Below, one piece after another: positions 48,001-61,261 of a stretch of DNA of 64,000 bases. The stretch is taken from contig NC_060885.1 of the NCBI RefSeq assembly GCF_014805685.1, positions 16,724,632-16,788,631 of the forward strand. Direction: 5' to 3'. The translations under genes were made by a program, and so were the position numbers. Every line of letters begins with the position of its first letter. The first letter of the stretch is position 1. Below the pieces are notes generated by a model. The model made no database searches. It was not told where the DNA came from and saw only the letters and a program-made list of their open reading frames with translations. Source of the DNA: Silurus meridionalis. Its lineage: Eukaryota; Chordata; Actinopteri; Siluriformes; Siluridae.

Positions 48001-51000
48001 AAAGCACCCAAAAATCCTGCACAGGGGACAGGGAGGTGAAATTCCTCTCATCCAAATGGATTGCAATTTTCCTCCATTTAGCACCTGAAGGTAATTAGCT
48101 TGAAGAGATTGCAGAGTGAGCAACACGTTCATGGAACATTAACTCTTGCACATTCTCCAGTTGCAGGGAATTAATAGGAAAGATTAAAGTTTAAAGAGAG
48201 CAAATGCCATTACCGCACAAGCCACCTCTCCATGGCTATAACCAGCTCTCAGTAAACCAAAACCTGCTGCTTCTCCTCCCTTTTCTCAAAATCAGTTGAC
48301 ATTAAGGCTGCAGAGAATAAAATTATACCTGCTATCTTTGAGTGTTTGTGTGTCCAGGTCCAATAGCCTGCAGCTGAGTTTTTTTTCTTCCTAACAGCTT
48401 TTTGCATGCTTTTTCACTTTGAGGACAGGTTTTGCTAATTAGTATCTTGGCATTCGTTAATCTGGCCAGCATGCTGAGTAAATGCACATACAAATTCAAT
48501 TTAATAAAAGGACTTCATGGTAAATTATCAAGCTCAATAACCCATATTCTTTTAATTAAACTGTGCATGTTTGCTGCATTTTTATTTGAACAGATCCCAT
48601 ATCCTCAGCTGGATTGCAAAATTTATTAAAAGCACCTACAATTTTTATTCACCACAAGTGTTTTTTTATATGTATACTTATAAATTATTTTATATTGCAC
48701 AGCATTGCGTATCACTAGCTACAAATATATATACAATACAAGTTCAGTGATGCATTTATCATTCATCCTCTTATAGGAATAGATTGCAGTTGCCAATGAA
48801 TTTTAGAGGCCACACCATTCCCAGATTCAATCACTGTCTTGAAAATTCTGGGTGAAAAAAAAATGAAATAGAGACATGGTAGAATTTATTGTCCAGAAAA
48901 TTCCATTCTACTATCTGATTTGAAAAGTCCAGTCCTCCTAGCTTCAGAAAATCTATTTTCCACATTTAATACCCCACGTAACAGTCTTCATAATTCATTC
49001 GACTGTGTTAAGCGCAGTTTTATTAGATCTGAAACAAATTTTGGTGGGGGATCCTATAGGTCATTAACCATGGAGTAATTTTATCCTTGTTTCCCTAATG
49101 ACACCATAATGGTGAGTGAATTTCTTAACTAAAGACCAAAGAACATTTTGAAGGTCAGCTTCATCTGCAAGCTCCTTCAAGCGCTTCTCACAGAGATTGG
49201 AAAAGCCGGAGATTTTTTGAAGAGTCATTAATAACGCTAAAGCTGAAAGCCTATTTGCGTTCTCGCTTTCTACCTTTTAATTTCATACTCTTTTTTCCCT
49301 CCTGTTTCTGCTCCCTTTCTACTTTCCTTTGCTTCGTTCGCCAATTGCCCTCATGCAGAAAGAACGGAGAGTTGGGTTGAGGGGGGAGGGGGGTGGGGTG
49401 CGCGAAAATGGCAGTGCAGTCACATACAGATCCCAGATGTGACGCCGCAATCATTTAAATTTTATGCCTTTGTTATCACTTTAATCATTTTCTTTATTCG
49501 TTTTGTTTCAGTGCTCAGGGAGAGATACCTGATAGGGTAAAATACCAAGGGAACAATTTTTATTTGGAATGTGGTGCAAAGTCTAATTAGAATTTGAATT
49601 TTGCTGAGCCTTGAAATGGCCGGTGCTTTATCCTGATCGCCTTAGATATTGTTCCAAGTCAATCACTTGTCATTGCACGCCATGCTGGGAAGGGTCTGCT
49701 AATCAACTAGATTTTTTAACACGTTTTTTTCTGCTGCCTTAGCATTTCTGTTCATTTAGGCATTGTATGAGGATGTTCTGAGAAACCACATTGTGTCTAT
49801 TTAGCGTTTTTGTTTAAAAAACTACAATCAGTGTATTTTTACTGATATTAGTATTAAATAAATATAGTCAAAGAGTCAATTGCTGAGAAAAATACTGTAA
49901 CATTAACAGCAAAAATAGGATGATCTGTACATAATCTCATATCTCCTTTTATATTAATTAACTAAAAGAATTAATGACTTCCATGGAGAGGTTGTAAGGT
50001 GTATGAACAGAAACAGTGTGTTTTGTCATTACTTGTCAAGCTTAATGTGTGCCTTGGGAGGTAGGAAGCCTCAGTGAGAAGTTACATTATGGGCAGGTAC
50101 AAAAGGGTGCCCAGGTACAAAATGGTCTAGGAATGAAATCGGAGCTGACAAGCGTTAACATTTAAAAATGTACCAATAAATGGCCCTTATGTAGAGAGAT
50201 GGGCATCTCTCATGCTGGGCATTGTTGGTGCACCTTGTGTGTGTCTTTGTCACAGAAGTGTACGCCGGATTAAAAACAGAAAAGCAATAACAACCTAATT
50301 CAGACATTGCTCTGTTACTGAATGAAAAAAATTACATGAATTATAAACACCCTGTAAAAGAACAGAGGGATATACATAATAATATGCAATTAATAGAACA
50401 TTTGTCAAATTTTTTTTGGAATATTTTTACATCAGATTTGCACAGCAGAACCTTCAAGAGACATCACAGTTTTGTAGAGTACTTGACTGATAAATGATCC
50501 AAAATATATCAGTGCATTTATATTCTAATGCACCTTCCAATTCTGAGTATTTTCTCCTAATAGCAAAAGACATTTTTCCTATTTCACCTCCAAGTTTAAT
50601 TGAAAAGTAGTAGAGGCTGCTTTGAAGGAGAGAAAAAAAAACAATCTATGTGACAAGATGATCGATTACCTGTAAGTCTACCTGACAAAGAAATTAGGGT
50701 TTTTTAATGATGAGCTGCCTCTTCTTGCACATAAAATTCAAATTCTCGGCTAAGTCTCCCTAGCAGCCATCACCTGTCTTCAGCCTGTGCGTTGCCCAAA
50801 CACAGCTACTTTGTCTCTGTCACCACAGAGAGGACATTGTTTTCACCAAAAAGTGTTTGTATTAACCAATTTCACACAGCATCCAAGACACATCTCATTG
50901 AGTCCTGCATCAATGATGGGTTGAAGAGATAAAAAAAAAAAAAATCCCACAAACAAAGTTGCATGTTTTCTATAGTGGGCTTTCTATTCGAAGAAAACAC

Positions 51001-53876
51001 AAAATGCTTTTTATTTATATTTATATACTTTTATTTTGGGTAAGACCTCAATCGAAAACTTAAAAAATTAGAAATTGTAATAAATGAAGAGAATTTCTAA
51101 AAGAAGATAATAGGATTTTATAAACACAAAGGAAAAATACAAAGATTAAATAATAATATTTGTTCATTATCTAGTGGCTATAGATGTACTGAATGTTTGC
51201 ATGACCTTAATAAAAAGTAGAGAGGAAACTAGAGGAATCTGAAGGAAACTTCCACTCACAACTCATTATTCTCAAAAGGTCTAGAGATTTATAGACTCGA
51301 ATTCTTAGAGTGAAAGGGCAATCTTTCTAACAACAAACTTCCTCCAAATTAAAGCACAAACTTTAAGTTCTGTCACAGGAACGGCTTTAGCGCCTTGTTA
51401 TGTGGGAGATGTTCATTCAAATATTTAATGCATTTAATTACTGGTCGCCAGCTGTGTTCAGTGATTTAAGTTTATGGGTTTGAAACCTGTTAATTATGAA
51501 GTCAAATGCATAAAGCAATCTCCAGTGGTCTATATTGGATGCAGACAGTTAAATTTACTTTAGTGAAATTTCTGCAGAGACGCAGTGTACTGCTCCCCTC
51601 TTCATGCGCAGTGAAATAAAGGTATTCAGTCACAGCACATATGCCATAATGCTAATGTTAATTAAAACATCTAATCATGAAGATTCTTTAGAAAAGAGTG
51701 GTCAGAATATCTTGTAGATTAAAGGAACACTCCTGTTCACATATGCATGAAAGTTACACATGTTTGTAATATTGCATCTGCATCATAACAGCACAATCAG
51801 TAAAATAACTAAAAAAACTACTGAGGCAAACTGTGGACATGAAAATAGTAGACCACCAACAGTAGATGGTTGGTAAATTTTGAGATATAATCTTAACTTC
51901 AAGGATTTTGTAGGAGTTCTCATGAAAAAATGGTTGATTTGCAAAGCCACTGAATAATCTGTCCTAGGTCAAAAATTATGAGGGTGTATATCAACAAATA
52001 CAACTCTATATCATACCTGTCCTTGTAGCTAAATGTACAGCCTTTATAACTTTAGCATATAATTTAAATAGCAAGGTACATGTGCATTCCTTTAAATCAT
52101 ACTTGTTTGAATTTCTTTTTTACCTTAACTCATTAAAAAAACGTCTATTCATAGTTCCAGGTGAAAAGTTTACATTAAAGGTGTATAAAAGAAGTTTCCC
52201 TCCAGCAAAAAAAAAAAGTGCAGTGTTACTTTTTTTCAGAGAGTGTGTAAGTAATGTTCAAAAAAATCATCTCTCCAAATCTTGCCTTGCTTTGTCCTTA
52301 TCAAACCACTGACAAAGAGTGACCAGTTACCAGCAGCTCAAGGCAGAATGCGTGTGTTTCACTCTAAGGGCTTAGTCTCATTAAGAGGGACAACAGTGAA
52401 GAGTGACGGGCAACCGAGCGTCCAAGACCCCTGGGTGTCTGTGCCAGTCTTGCCTCCTGCCCTCGAATGTGCCAAGCTACACCTCATGCCTTCTAATAAT
52501 AATCCCTGTGAGCATGCTACTTAAGTCCACAAAACAACACAAATGCTTTCAGAGATACTGACAGTTGAACAGTGAGCTGTTCTTATCTACAGTGATGTGT
52601 GTTGGATGTGTTTGATCATAGCTATGTTGAGCCTGTTCTGATGTGGCCTGTTTTCTCTGGTTCTGCTTACATTATTTGCCAAATTGAATCGTGAATGCTG
52701 TTGATAACAGGCTTCAATAAATATAATGTGCTCAATTTTTCTTTCTCTGTCTCTCTCCCACTCTCTTTCTATGCCACACTTTACTCTTTCCCTGCTCCTT
52801 TCCAGCTGAATAGCTGGCGACTGGACTAGGACTGATGATTCCAAAAAGTAATTCCATTAAATGTTTTTTAAAAGCCGCAGGAGCTATGGTATCATGGCCA
52901 TTATTGATGATATCATTATTATGTATAGGATCTTGCCATGAATAATAACCCATTATCTTTCATTTTTCCTGTTTTTGTCACTGCAAGTTGGAAAGGTTAG
53001 GTAATTTATTTTAATGTGCAAAGTGTCAGCCAGCACCACTTCCATGCACTATAGTCTCCGACAAATTCTACACTTACAGGCATGAATATATATTTTTTAT
53101 AAATCAACCTACATTTATTGAAAAAATAAAGTTCAGCAGAAAAAAAATGACTTTACCTCGTAATTTAGCGCCCTTATTGTTTAACCTTATGTGTTTTGCA
53201 ACTGGGTGTTTAACAACAATCTCTCAGTATGCATGGTGGAAAATTATAGCAATACTTTCATTATATTACCACTGACACAATACTTTATTATGTCAAACAC
53301 TGCTTTCGAAAATGGTGACATTTGAACCATTCTTTTACATAATTATTATTAAATATATAGATATTTACACTGAACGTTATAATAAATATTATAACTTTTT
53401 TTCATATTTGTATACTACTGAAAACTTTATTGTATACTAATACAATTGTATACAAATGTTAGGCTAAATACCAAATATATAGAAAGGTGCTTATGTGCAT
53501 GATAAAAATGGTTTTATACAGCCCTAAAATGGTAAAGCGCCATTTTTGGCCTAATGCTGTGGAACAAGAGGAAGGATGGGAAAAGGTCTTTCTGAGCATA
53601 TATAGTGGGGGAAAAAATCATCTCGCTTGACTGCATTTAAATTTATACAAACTCCCTGCCATTGACAGTGATAAATGTTACACTCTATTCTACAATATGT
53701 TTAATGCATAGGTCTGTAGAGTTAAGCTTTCTGGGCTTGTACAATGCTGCTTCCTCCGTAACACTCTGTGTTACATCAGATATACTTCCATTAAAATGCC
53801 AAGTGGCACAGTGAAGACAACAACACAATATGACAAGGAATTTGTTTACCTGTCCTGCTTTTCACCTCCACCATTC

Positions 53877-53878
<2 letters not shown>
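45005..53878. other. Gene-free region with CNE-like blocks
   Basis: 8.9 kb without a recognisable exon, RNA gene or mobile element; short TA runs at 47029-47054 and 47603-47624. Balanced, non-repetitive blocks occur at about 45970-46270, 47800-48260 (TAATTA at 48092-48097), 49100-49280, 49600-49720, 50690-50900 and 51560-51700. Confidence 0.45.
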
Positions 53879-53938
<60 letters not shown>

Positions 53939-53957
53939 AGTGTGTGTGTGTGTGTTT

Positions 53958-54014
<57 letters not shown>
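53879..54014. repeat. (TG)n microsatellite with two TTTGAG interruptions
   Basis: About 136 bp of TG units broken twice by TTTGAG about 20 bp apart, suggesting duplication of an interrupted segment within the array. Confidence 0.96.
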
Positions 54015-54015
<1 letters not shown>

Positions 54016-54016
<1 letters not shown>

Positions 54017-56640
54017 CTTCTCTTTGTCAGCCATATAGTATCTGATCATACTATAGTGTATGCAAAAATCCAAAGTAATTAAGTGCTCAAGTCAGCAAAC
54101 TTTGTTTATTATATTAACTTTGGTATATTACCTTTATTTTGGTTTTCTCTCTAATTTTAAGATTGTGAGTAAATTGTTTTCATTGCTCTTGAATGTTCTG
54201 TGTAGGAATCAATACAGAAAATCCAGGACCAGTGCTACATCACTGTTCTCTCAAGAAGCACTATCTCAGCCATCAAACATGAACATCTCAGCTTATCACT
54301 CAGCACAGAGCACAAGAGCAATGCACACAGTGGAACGGTAAAGCCTTTAGTCTATTCTGTAACTGGTCCAAAACATAAGTTTGGCTTTTTTTTTCACTTA
54401 TACTTTCCAGTGTTTAACTGTGCATTAAAAAAAAATCCTCTTTCTGTCATCTGGGCTAGAAGGTACATCAAGGTGCAGATACAGAAACACATAAAACTTT
54501 ATGCACCTCACCAGCATCCAGACTTTTAAAGTATATCTCAATCAGTCTTAATAAATGAGCAACAAATATGACCTAAACTTATTGGCAAAATTAACATGTT
54601 AGACATACATAATAGATGACTGGAAGAATTGACCCTTGATGTCTTTTTGCCACTTCACAACAGACTCACACATAAATAATATCTTGTCACAAAGATATAT
54701 AACAGTCAGGGCAGATCTTGCACTAAAATATATACAACCATTAGAGAAAAAAAATCAATCTTTAGTGTTTAAGTTGTAAATAAGGCCAAAAATTAATGAA
54801 AGTAAACAATCATAGAAACTAGAAATGTTTTTAGGTATATTGATGCTCAGTGGGAAAAGAAGCTGGTGGCAATAGGGCAAATTCCTCATCATTCTAGAAA
54901 TTTACTGGTGTCTGTATTACTGTGTCTTATGGCGACGCTCATAAATACTGTAGCAAACCCTTCACAAAGGACTTCTAAAAACTAGGCAACTGTGTACAGG
55001 AGAACAATCTTCCATGCCTTTTATCAATAAAACTATGCAGCAAGAAAATGTAAGATAATTTGATACATTAAAAAGATGGTGTTCTGAATGTCAACTTTTA
55101 GCGACATTGTTTTGAAAATGTCATGGAACGATGCTGCGGCTTCTTCATACCATGAACTCTATTTTCAAGACTTTGCTCGACAGACCATTATAGTCCCACA
55201 AGCAAACAAGCAAAGAAGGGTACCTGCACAATCATTGTGTTCTTCCATTTTATGATCCATACAATAGCTCCAGGAGAGAAGGGTTTCCAACTTACTAAGA
55301 CCATTGTAAAAGCTGTAATATGTAAACAAACAGGCTGGAACTTGATATGATTTACAGCGCTCCTGGGTCTGGCCTGTCATTCCCTAACCACTCAACAGGC
55401 CGGGGTGGCCAGATATTTCTGCACCGACAGTTTGAGCACTTTCGATTTTATACCTCAGCAATTTTTATAGCGTCTTTAGGTGCACAGCACATGCCAGCTA
55501 TATCCTTGGGAGAGAGAGTAGAGAAAGGAGGGTGGGCAAAAAAAATAGCAAATAACAATAATGCAACAAAAGATTATCAGAGAGGACTAGACTGCTAGGT
55601 CATGTGCCTGGCTGGCTCTGTGTGACTCTGTAATTGGAGGATAGTCGAGAGGCGGCTAATATCCAGAGTCGTCTCTCGCCTCCCTTCCAGATTAAGTAAG
55701 GTAGAGTAACCAAGCCTCGGAGAGCCCAAGCGTCTGTGCAGGGCTGTTGTAACTGATACTGAGCTGCTCTAATTAAAGATTTTTGATTAAGGGAGTAATG
55801 TTTAATACACAGCAAATCTCACTTCTGCAATTTGATGTAGTGGGGTGGGGATTGAGGGGTGATGGGGTTAACATACTATTCTCATATCCTACCAGCACCA
55901 CTGGGTGGAGGGTGCTAAAGGGGTGGATGCTAATCCTGTGCCACTCTTATGAGAATAATGCTGAACTCAATTCTTTAAATATATATTGACATATCGAGCA
56001 TTTTTTGTCTAAATACTATCTTAAAGCTTAGATTAATGCAATAATTGCATTTTAGCATTGTGTAAGATGTACAATATACACTATACACTGTACACTATAC
56101 ACATGTCAAATCTGATTTCACCACACACCTATTTTCATTGGTTTAAACATGCAACATATTCAAAACACCTTTCCACTTAATTCCCAGTTGACATGGTGGT
56201 AGGTTACTGATCCCATTTTTTGTCTAGTGAACAAGGTTAGCTTTTTCAATTGGTCTATATTGTCCCCCATTACTCATTTGCTGTGTAGCAAATCACTAGT
56301 GACAGTCAGATTCTGACAGTACAGAAAGCCTTGCCTTGGTCATTAGAGTTAATATTATATTTCTTTGGCAATCCCTCATCATTTTGGGCCTCATTGACTA
56401 TTTTTCTTTATAAGATATTAAGTATTCAAAGCTCATTTACATCCTTATTTTTCAATTTGCTGCTGCAGTAGTTTAATTTATTCCATATAATTTCTTTCTC
56501 TGAGAGGGACATTAATCATTGCCTGTGTGTTTTAGCGCCCCTGGGTTTTTTTTTAATCAATAAAATAAAGAAATAAAATTCTCTCTTTGACTGTATCCAG
56601 AGATGTTTTGTCTCATTTGTTATTGTCATTCTTTTTACTG
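54016..56640. other. Gene-free region with CNE-like block
   Basis: No gene recognised. 55110-55420 (GATGCTGCGGCTTCTTCATAC.., AACAGGCCGGGGTGGCC) is a non-repetitive balanced block. Otherwise AT-rich. Confidence 0.45.
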
Positions 56641-56641
<1 letters not shown>

Positions 56642-56730
<89 letters not shown>

Positions 56731-56739
56731 GTCTGTCTA

Positions 56740-56780
<41 letters not shown>

Positions 56781-56782
56781 AC

Positions 56783-56817
<35 letters not shown>

Positions 56818-56832
56818 GTCTGTCTGTCTGTC

Positions 56833-56884
<52 letters not shown>
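56642..56884. repeat. Compound (CTAT)n(CTGT)n(GT)n array
   Basis: About 22 CTAT units, then about 24 CTGT units with single-base interruptions, then about 24 GT units. On the opposite strand it is (AC)n(ACAG)n(ATAG)n, a GATA/GACA-type array. Confidence 0.97.
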
Positions 56885-56886
<2 letters not shown>

Positions 56887-59750
56887 ATTGCTTTCATACT
56901 ACATCTTGAGGTTTTATTACATATTAGGTAATTTGTGTTAAATAGAGTTATTTTGGCATAGTCAAAATTTTTTTCCATTTTCTGCCAAATAACTGGTTAT
57001 GGCTTCATACTTCAAAGTGCACAATGGGCTTTAGCTAATTTACTGTGAAGTCACTGGGCTAATTTCTTCTTTATTTATACCACTTCCTTGGTGTTGTTCA
57101 ATGAAAGATGAAGTCATGACTGATATACATATATCCCAAAATAAAATAAAAAAATTCCATAATTTTTTTTTTTTTACATTTTTTCATTTCTGAAATACTT
57201 ACAAGTGTAAAATGCAAAAACCTGCAAAGGTTTAATTTTCAAACATTTAAACAAGAATGAATACTGGCTACATGATATACATTTAAAAAGGTGAGTTATT
57301 TGAAGTTCCCTATATTAATATACCAAGGAAAGTCTTCCTGTAATGCTTTTGGTAGTTCTGTATTACTGGTCTGCTGAGCTAAATACTTTCATCTTCTTTC
57401 TTCCTCTCCTTTCTTGTTGTTTCTTCATCCCTTTACATTCATTTTATGCTTGGCTATTCCTTTGGCTATCAGTGTATTAATGCTGGGGCTTAAGGGAAAC
57501 AGCTTCTGGAAGATAAGCTCTGCAGTTGACATGTGGCCGCTTGCAGTTCATACATCACACCCCCCTGCTAGCACCACGACCAACACTAGCATTATTACCA
57601 TCATTTGTAAATGCAGTTAGGTTTTTACAGCTTTAAACCACAAAATGGAATTTTCATATATTAATTAATTCAAAGAAACAGAGTTTATTTGGCTTCAAGT
57701 GGAACATCATGTTACATGTCTTAATTTGCTTTTGTGTCTTCTGAGAACCTTGACCTTTGTGTTTGTAAGGGTTGCACGGGTGACTCAGGGGGAAGGAGGG
57801 GTGGGCTTGTGTGTACTTCGATACATAATGCAGAAGGACCATAATACTTTGTGCATGGCCAGTCACAGGCTGTCTAATCACAAGGAGAAGACCCTCTGTC
57901 TCACTCCATAAACCCCAGAGAGTAAGAGGACGGGTGTGGGGGCACAATGTCACTTGTAAATTCCAAATTAAACTCAACTGCCCAAAGCTTCAGTGCATAA
58001 AAACAGCCAGCCCCCTCCGTACATTCAATCCTCTGCATATATATTTGTGACAAAGACAGGACAGTTGCTCAGGAGTCAACTGTGTCAAGGTTACATGACG
58101 GTCTGTTTGATTGGGCCTTGGGTCTGGTTAATCGTCTGCATGTATTTTATACAATACACAGTGCGTTGCAGTTTTATTTGTGCAGCATGTGTGTCATGCC
58201 TAGACAATGGTAAACAAATGAAATGTATGCTTTACAGTGTAGAATTGAAATGGTAGTGCACACTTAGGGAGGGTTTTGTTCAGCAGCCTACAACTCCAGC
58301 CAGAGGGCTTGGGCTAAAAAAGAAATCCATCAAATTGCATGCAAGCTAGTTTGAGCTTGCTAAGGGAAATAACCTCCTTGAAGGCAATCTGTTCATTAAG
58401 ATAATGTGTTAATTCCAATTAAACTAACATTAAAATGGTCTTCATAAAGAGTTTAAGTCAGCATTTTTCCTAACTTGCTCTTTTAATTACATAGTTCCTC
58501 TGCTGTCATTAAGGGTATTAAAAATTCATTAACGAGAATAGTACAGCAGGCTGGCAACAAATCAGCCAAACTTTCAACTAATGTTGTCAAAAGATTATGG
58601 CGATCTGTAATTTTATTTGAGTGATATTTTATTGCTACAGAGGGTGGGAGAATTAAGCATCAACCTAGGCATCAACAGGTTTGTGTCTTATTTCCATAAA
58701 TGCTGAAATGTAAATGATCTGTGTGCATTGATGATTCAGGAGTTTATATGAAACACATACCCATTTGTTACATTTACATTTATTTGCAACATCAAATTCT
58801 TCCCCTAATGCTTTTCCACAGCAGCCTGTAACGTCTCCGTCAGTTATTTTTCCCTGTCCTAATTTGTTTTCATCAAATGTGTTTATGGTTATCTGAAAGT
58901 GCTTTACAGCTTTCCTATTGAACCATGCTGATGGAAACAACCAAGTCCACAAATAACACAAGACTATATACTGTTCTTTTTTTTCCCAGTAGATTCAGAC
59001 ATGAATTGGAATTTCACTATTAAACTTTAATATATCTTTTGTCTGCAAAGGGAAAAAAAAGGACAGAAATTCTACTTTTGTACTGTAAACAACATTAAAT
59101 AAGAAGTTTTTACAAATAAAAACAAAAAACCAACAAGACAAAAACCCATTTACATGGGTGTGGTGAAATTGGGTCATATGCACAATATTATGTTTGCGAT
59201 TCAATAATTATTGATGGTGCTCACTGAAGATTAATCCTGCAGATTTACTACGTCAAGTGAAACCCTGATATGCCAGAATAAATAATTGCTCTACTGTCAT
59301 TTGTATAACACATAGTTAGATGCTGTAGCAGGTGTAGAATTTTTGGCACTGGCACCAGAGTGATCACTGATTTGGCAAGAATGTTTTGATTAATTGCATA
59401 AATACATATTAAACAGTAGCTATCTAAGCAGTGAGTGAAATCAACCACAATAAATCATTAAATTCAATCTGCACAAGTGAATTTCAAGCAGAGACAAGAT
59501 AAGATCGCAAATGTTGTTCTTGTGCCTACTGACAAAGCTTGTAAAAGTTGAACATTTGTCTAAATATATTATGACAATGACAAAATCATGACTGTTACTA
59601 TTGGATGGTTAATAACCACATAATAACCATGCTTAATGGGGTCAAATGTAAATTCATGATATGAATTTGAATGGTGAGTTGAGGTCTTTAAAATTCTATT
59701 AAATTTCACTTCACTTAATTTCTGAATTAATAATGTAATACCCATACAGT

Positions 59751-59752
<2 letters not shown>
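56885..59752. other. Gene-free region with CNE-like blocks
   Basis: No exons recognised. 57740-57920 and 58260-58560 are non-repetitive; the latter carries TTAATTCCAATTAAAC and TTTTAATTACATAG-type homeodomain words. Confidence 0.4.

Positions 59753-59813
<61 letters not shown>
59753..59813. repeat. (CA)n microsatellite
   Basis: About 30 pure CA units. Confidence 0.97.
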
Positions 59814-59814
<1 letters not shown>

Positions 59815-60358
59815 TAACATATGTGATCAACATTTGAAGAGTTTACATTTTTAAAACAATTTTAAATAAAATGCCTGCTTGGTTAAATAATATATTTATT
59901 ATGTTTATTATTTATTAAATTAAGTAGTCCTTTGAATTTGGACAAATTAAATTGATTAAATAAAATTAAATAAATGGAATACTTAACTGTTCTACTTATT
60001 TCAGCATTTAAATGTCTCAATTTCTTATACCCTTAATTCATTCACTACCTTGATATGTGTAATTGTCAGAATTTTCTCCTTTTAAGATGAATTTTTAGAT
60101 CCGTACCTAAAATGCAACAGAATTCATAACACTAGCATTAGCTGCGAGCCGCTTCCTGGTTAACTAAAGCTAGAGCCTCTGCTAAAGGCAGAGACCAAAC
60201 AAAATTGCTGTCACTATTTAATACTTTTCAAGGGAACTCAGATTTTATCTATGTTTGGAACATAAAAAGGATCGCATTCGGTATGTATGTGTACCTAATT
60301 CAAAGACCTGTACCAAAAAGTTTTGGTACGAATACATGTACTGTTACACCCCAATATA

Positions 60359-60581
<223 letters not shown>

Positions 60582-60759
60582 ACATTTATTCGCTGTGTTT
60601 ATATATATGCATGTCTTCACTCTTTCAAAAAAAAAAACCAGAGACATCAGACTTACCGAATCACACAGTAAAGGTCTGTGACTCCAGTGCCACTTCCCCT
60701 AATGTCTGCATTTAGTCATCCAATCCCAATCAAAATAACAATAATGGTGATTAATGATG

Positions 60760-61110
60760 GAAGTCTTTTTCAAAGGTGGCAGGCAGAATGGGACACACAG
60801 CACTGATGCAACTGATGGGCTCTTAACATGCTGATTTGACTCTGATGTGAATTAGAGTAGAAAGAGAGGGCTCCCTGCCGGGTCCATGGTTAGAACAATT
60901 TCTGCCACTTACACTCTCACACATTGTTAATGGTCTTTTCACAAGGGTGCCAAAAAATGTTAATAATTATGATAATGGGCTTCTTTTTATCACTAACCAA
61001 TGCACCAATGCGTATCCTAATGTTTGTGTCAAAGAAGCTGTACACTGGCTGAGCAGAGTGGCGTCATGAATTAGCCTTAATAATCTCAACAAAGCCTAAA
61101 TAATTTATAA
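60760..61110. other. CNE-like block
   Basis: 350 bp of balanced, non-repetitive DNA (AAAGGTGGCAGGCAGAATGG.., GAATTAGAGTAG.., GGCGTCATGAATTAGCC) squeezed between two long microsatellites. No open frame of interest. Candidate regulatory element from texture only. Confidence 0.32.
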
Positions 61111-61149
61111 AACTAGAAACAGTCCTAGACCACAATCAAAGATTTGCAA

Positions 61150-61150
<1 letters not shown>

Positions 61151-61229
<79 letters not shown>
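61151..61229. repeat. (AT)n microsatellite with palindromic edge
   Basis: About 39 AT units, then an imperfect palindrome (ATTAATATATAT.. ATATATATTAAT) to 61261. Confidence 0.95.
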
Positions 61230-61234
<5 letters not shown>

Positions 61235-61261
61235 TATATATCTATTATATATATATTAATT

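Noticed and set aside
56587..56941. Ser-Ile-Tyr-Leu and Cys-Leu-Ser-Val repeat proteins
   Set aside because: Translation of the CTAT/CTGT array in different frames; no coding evidence.
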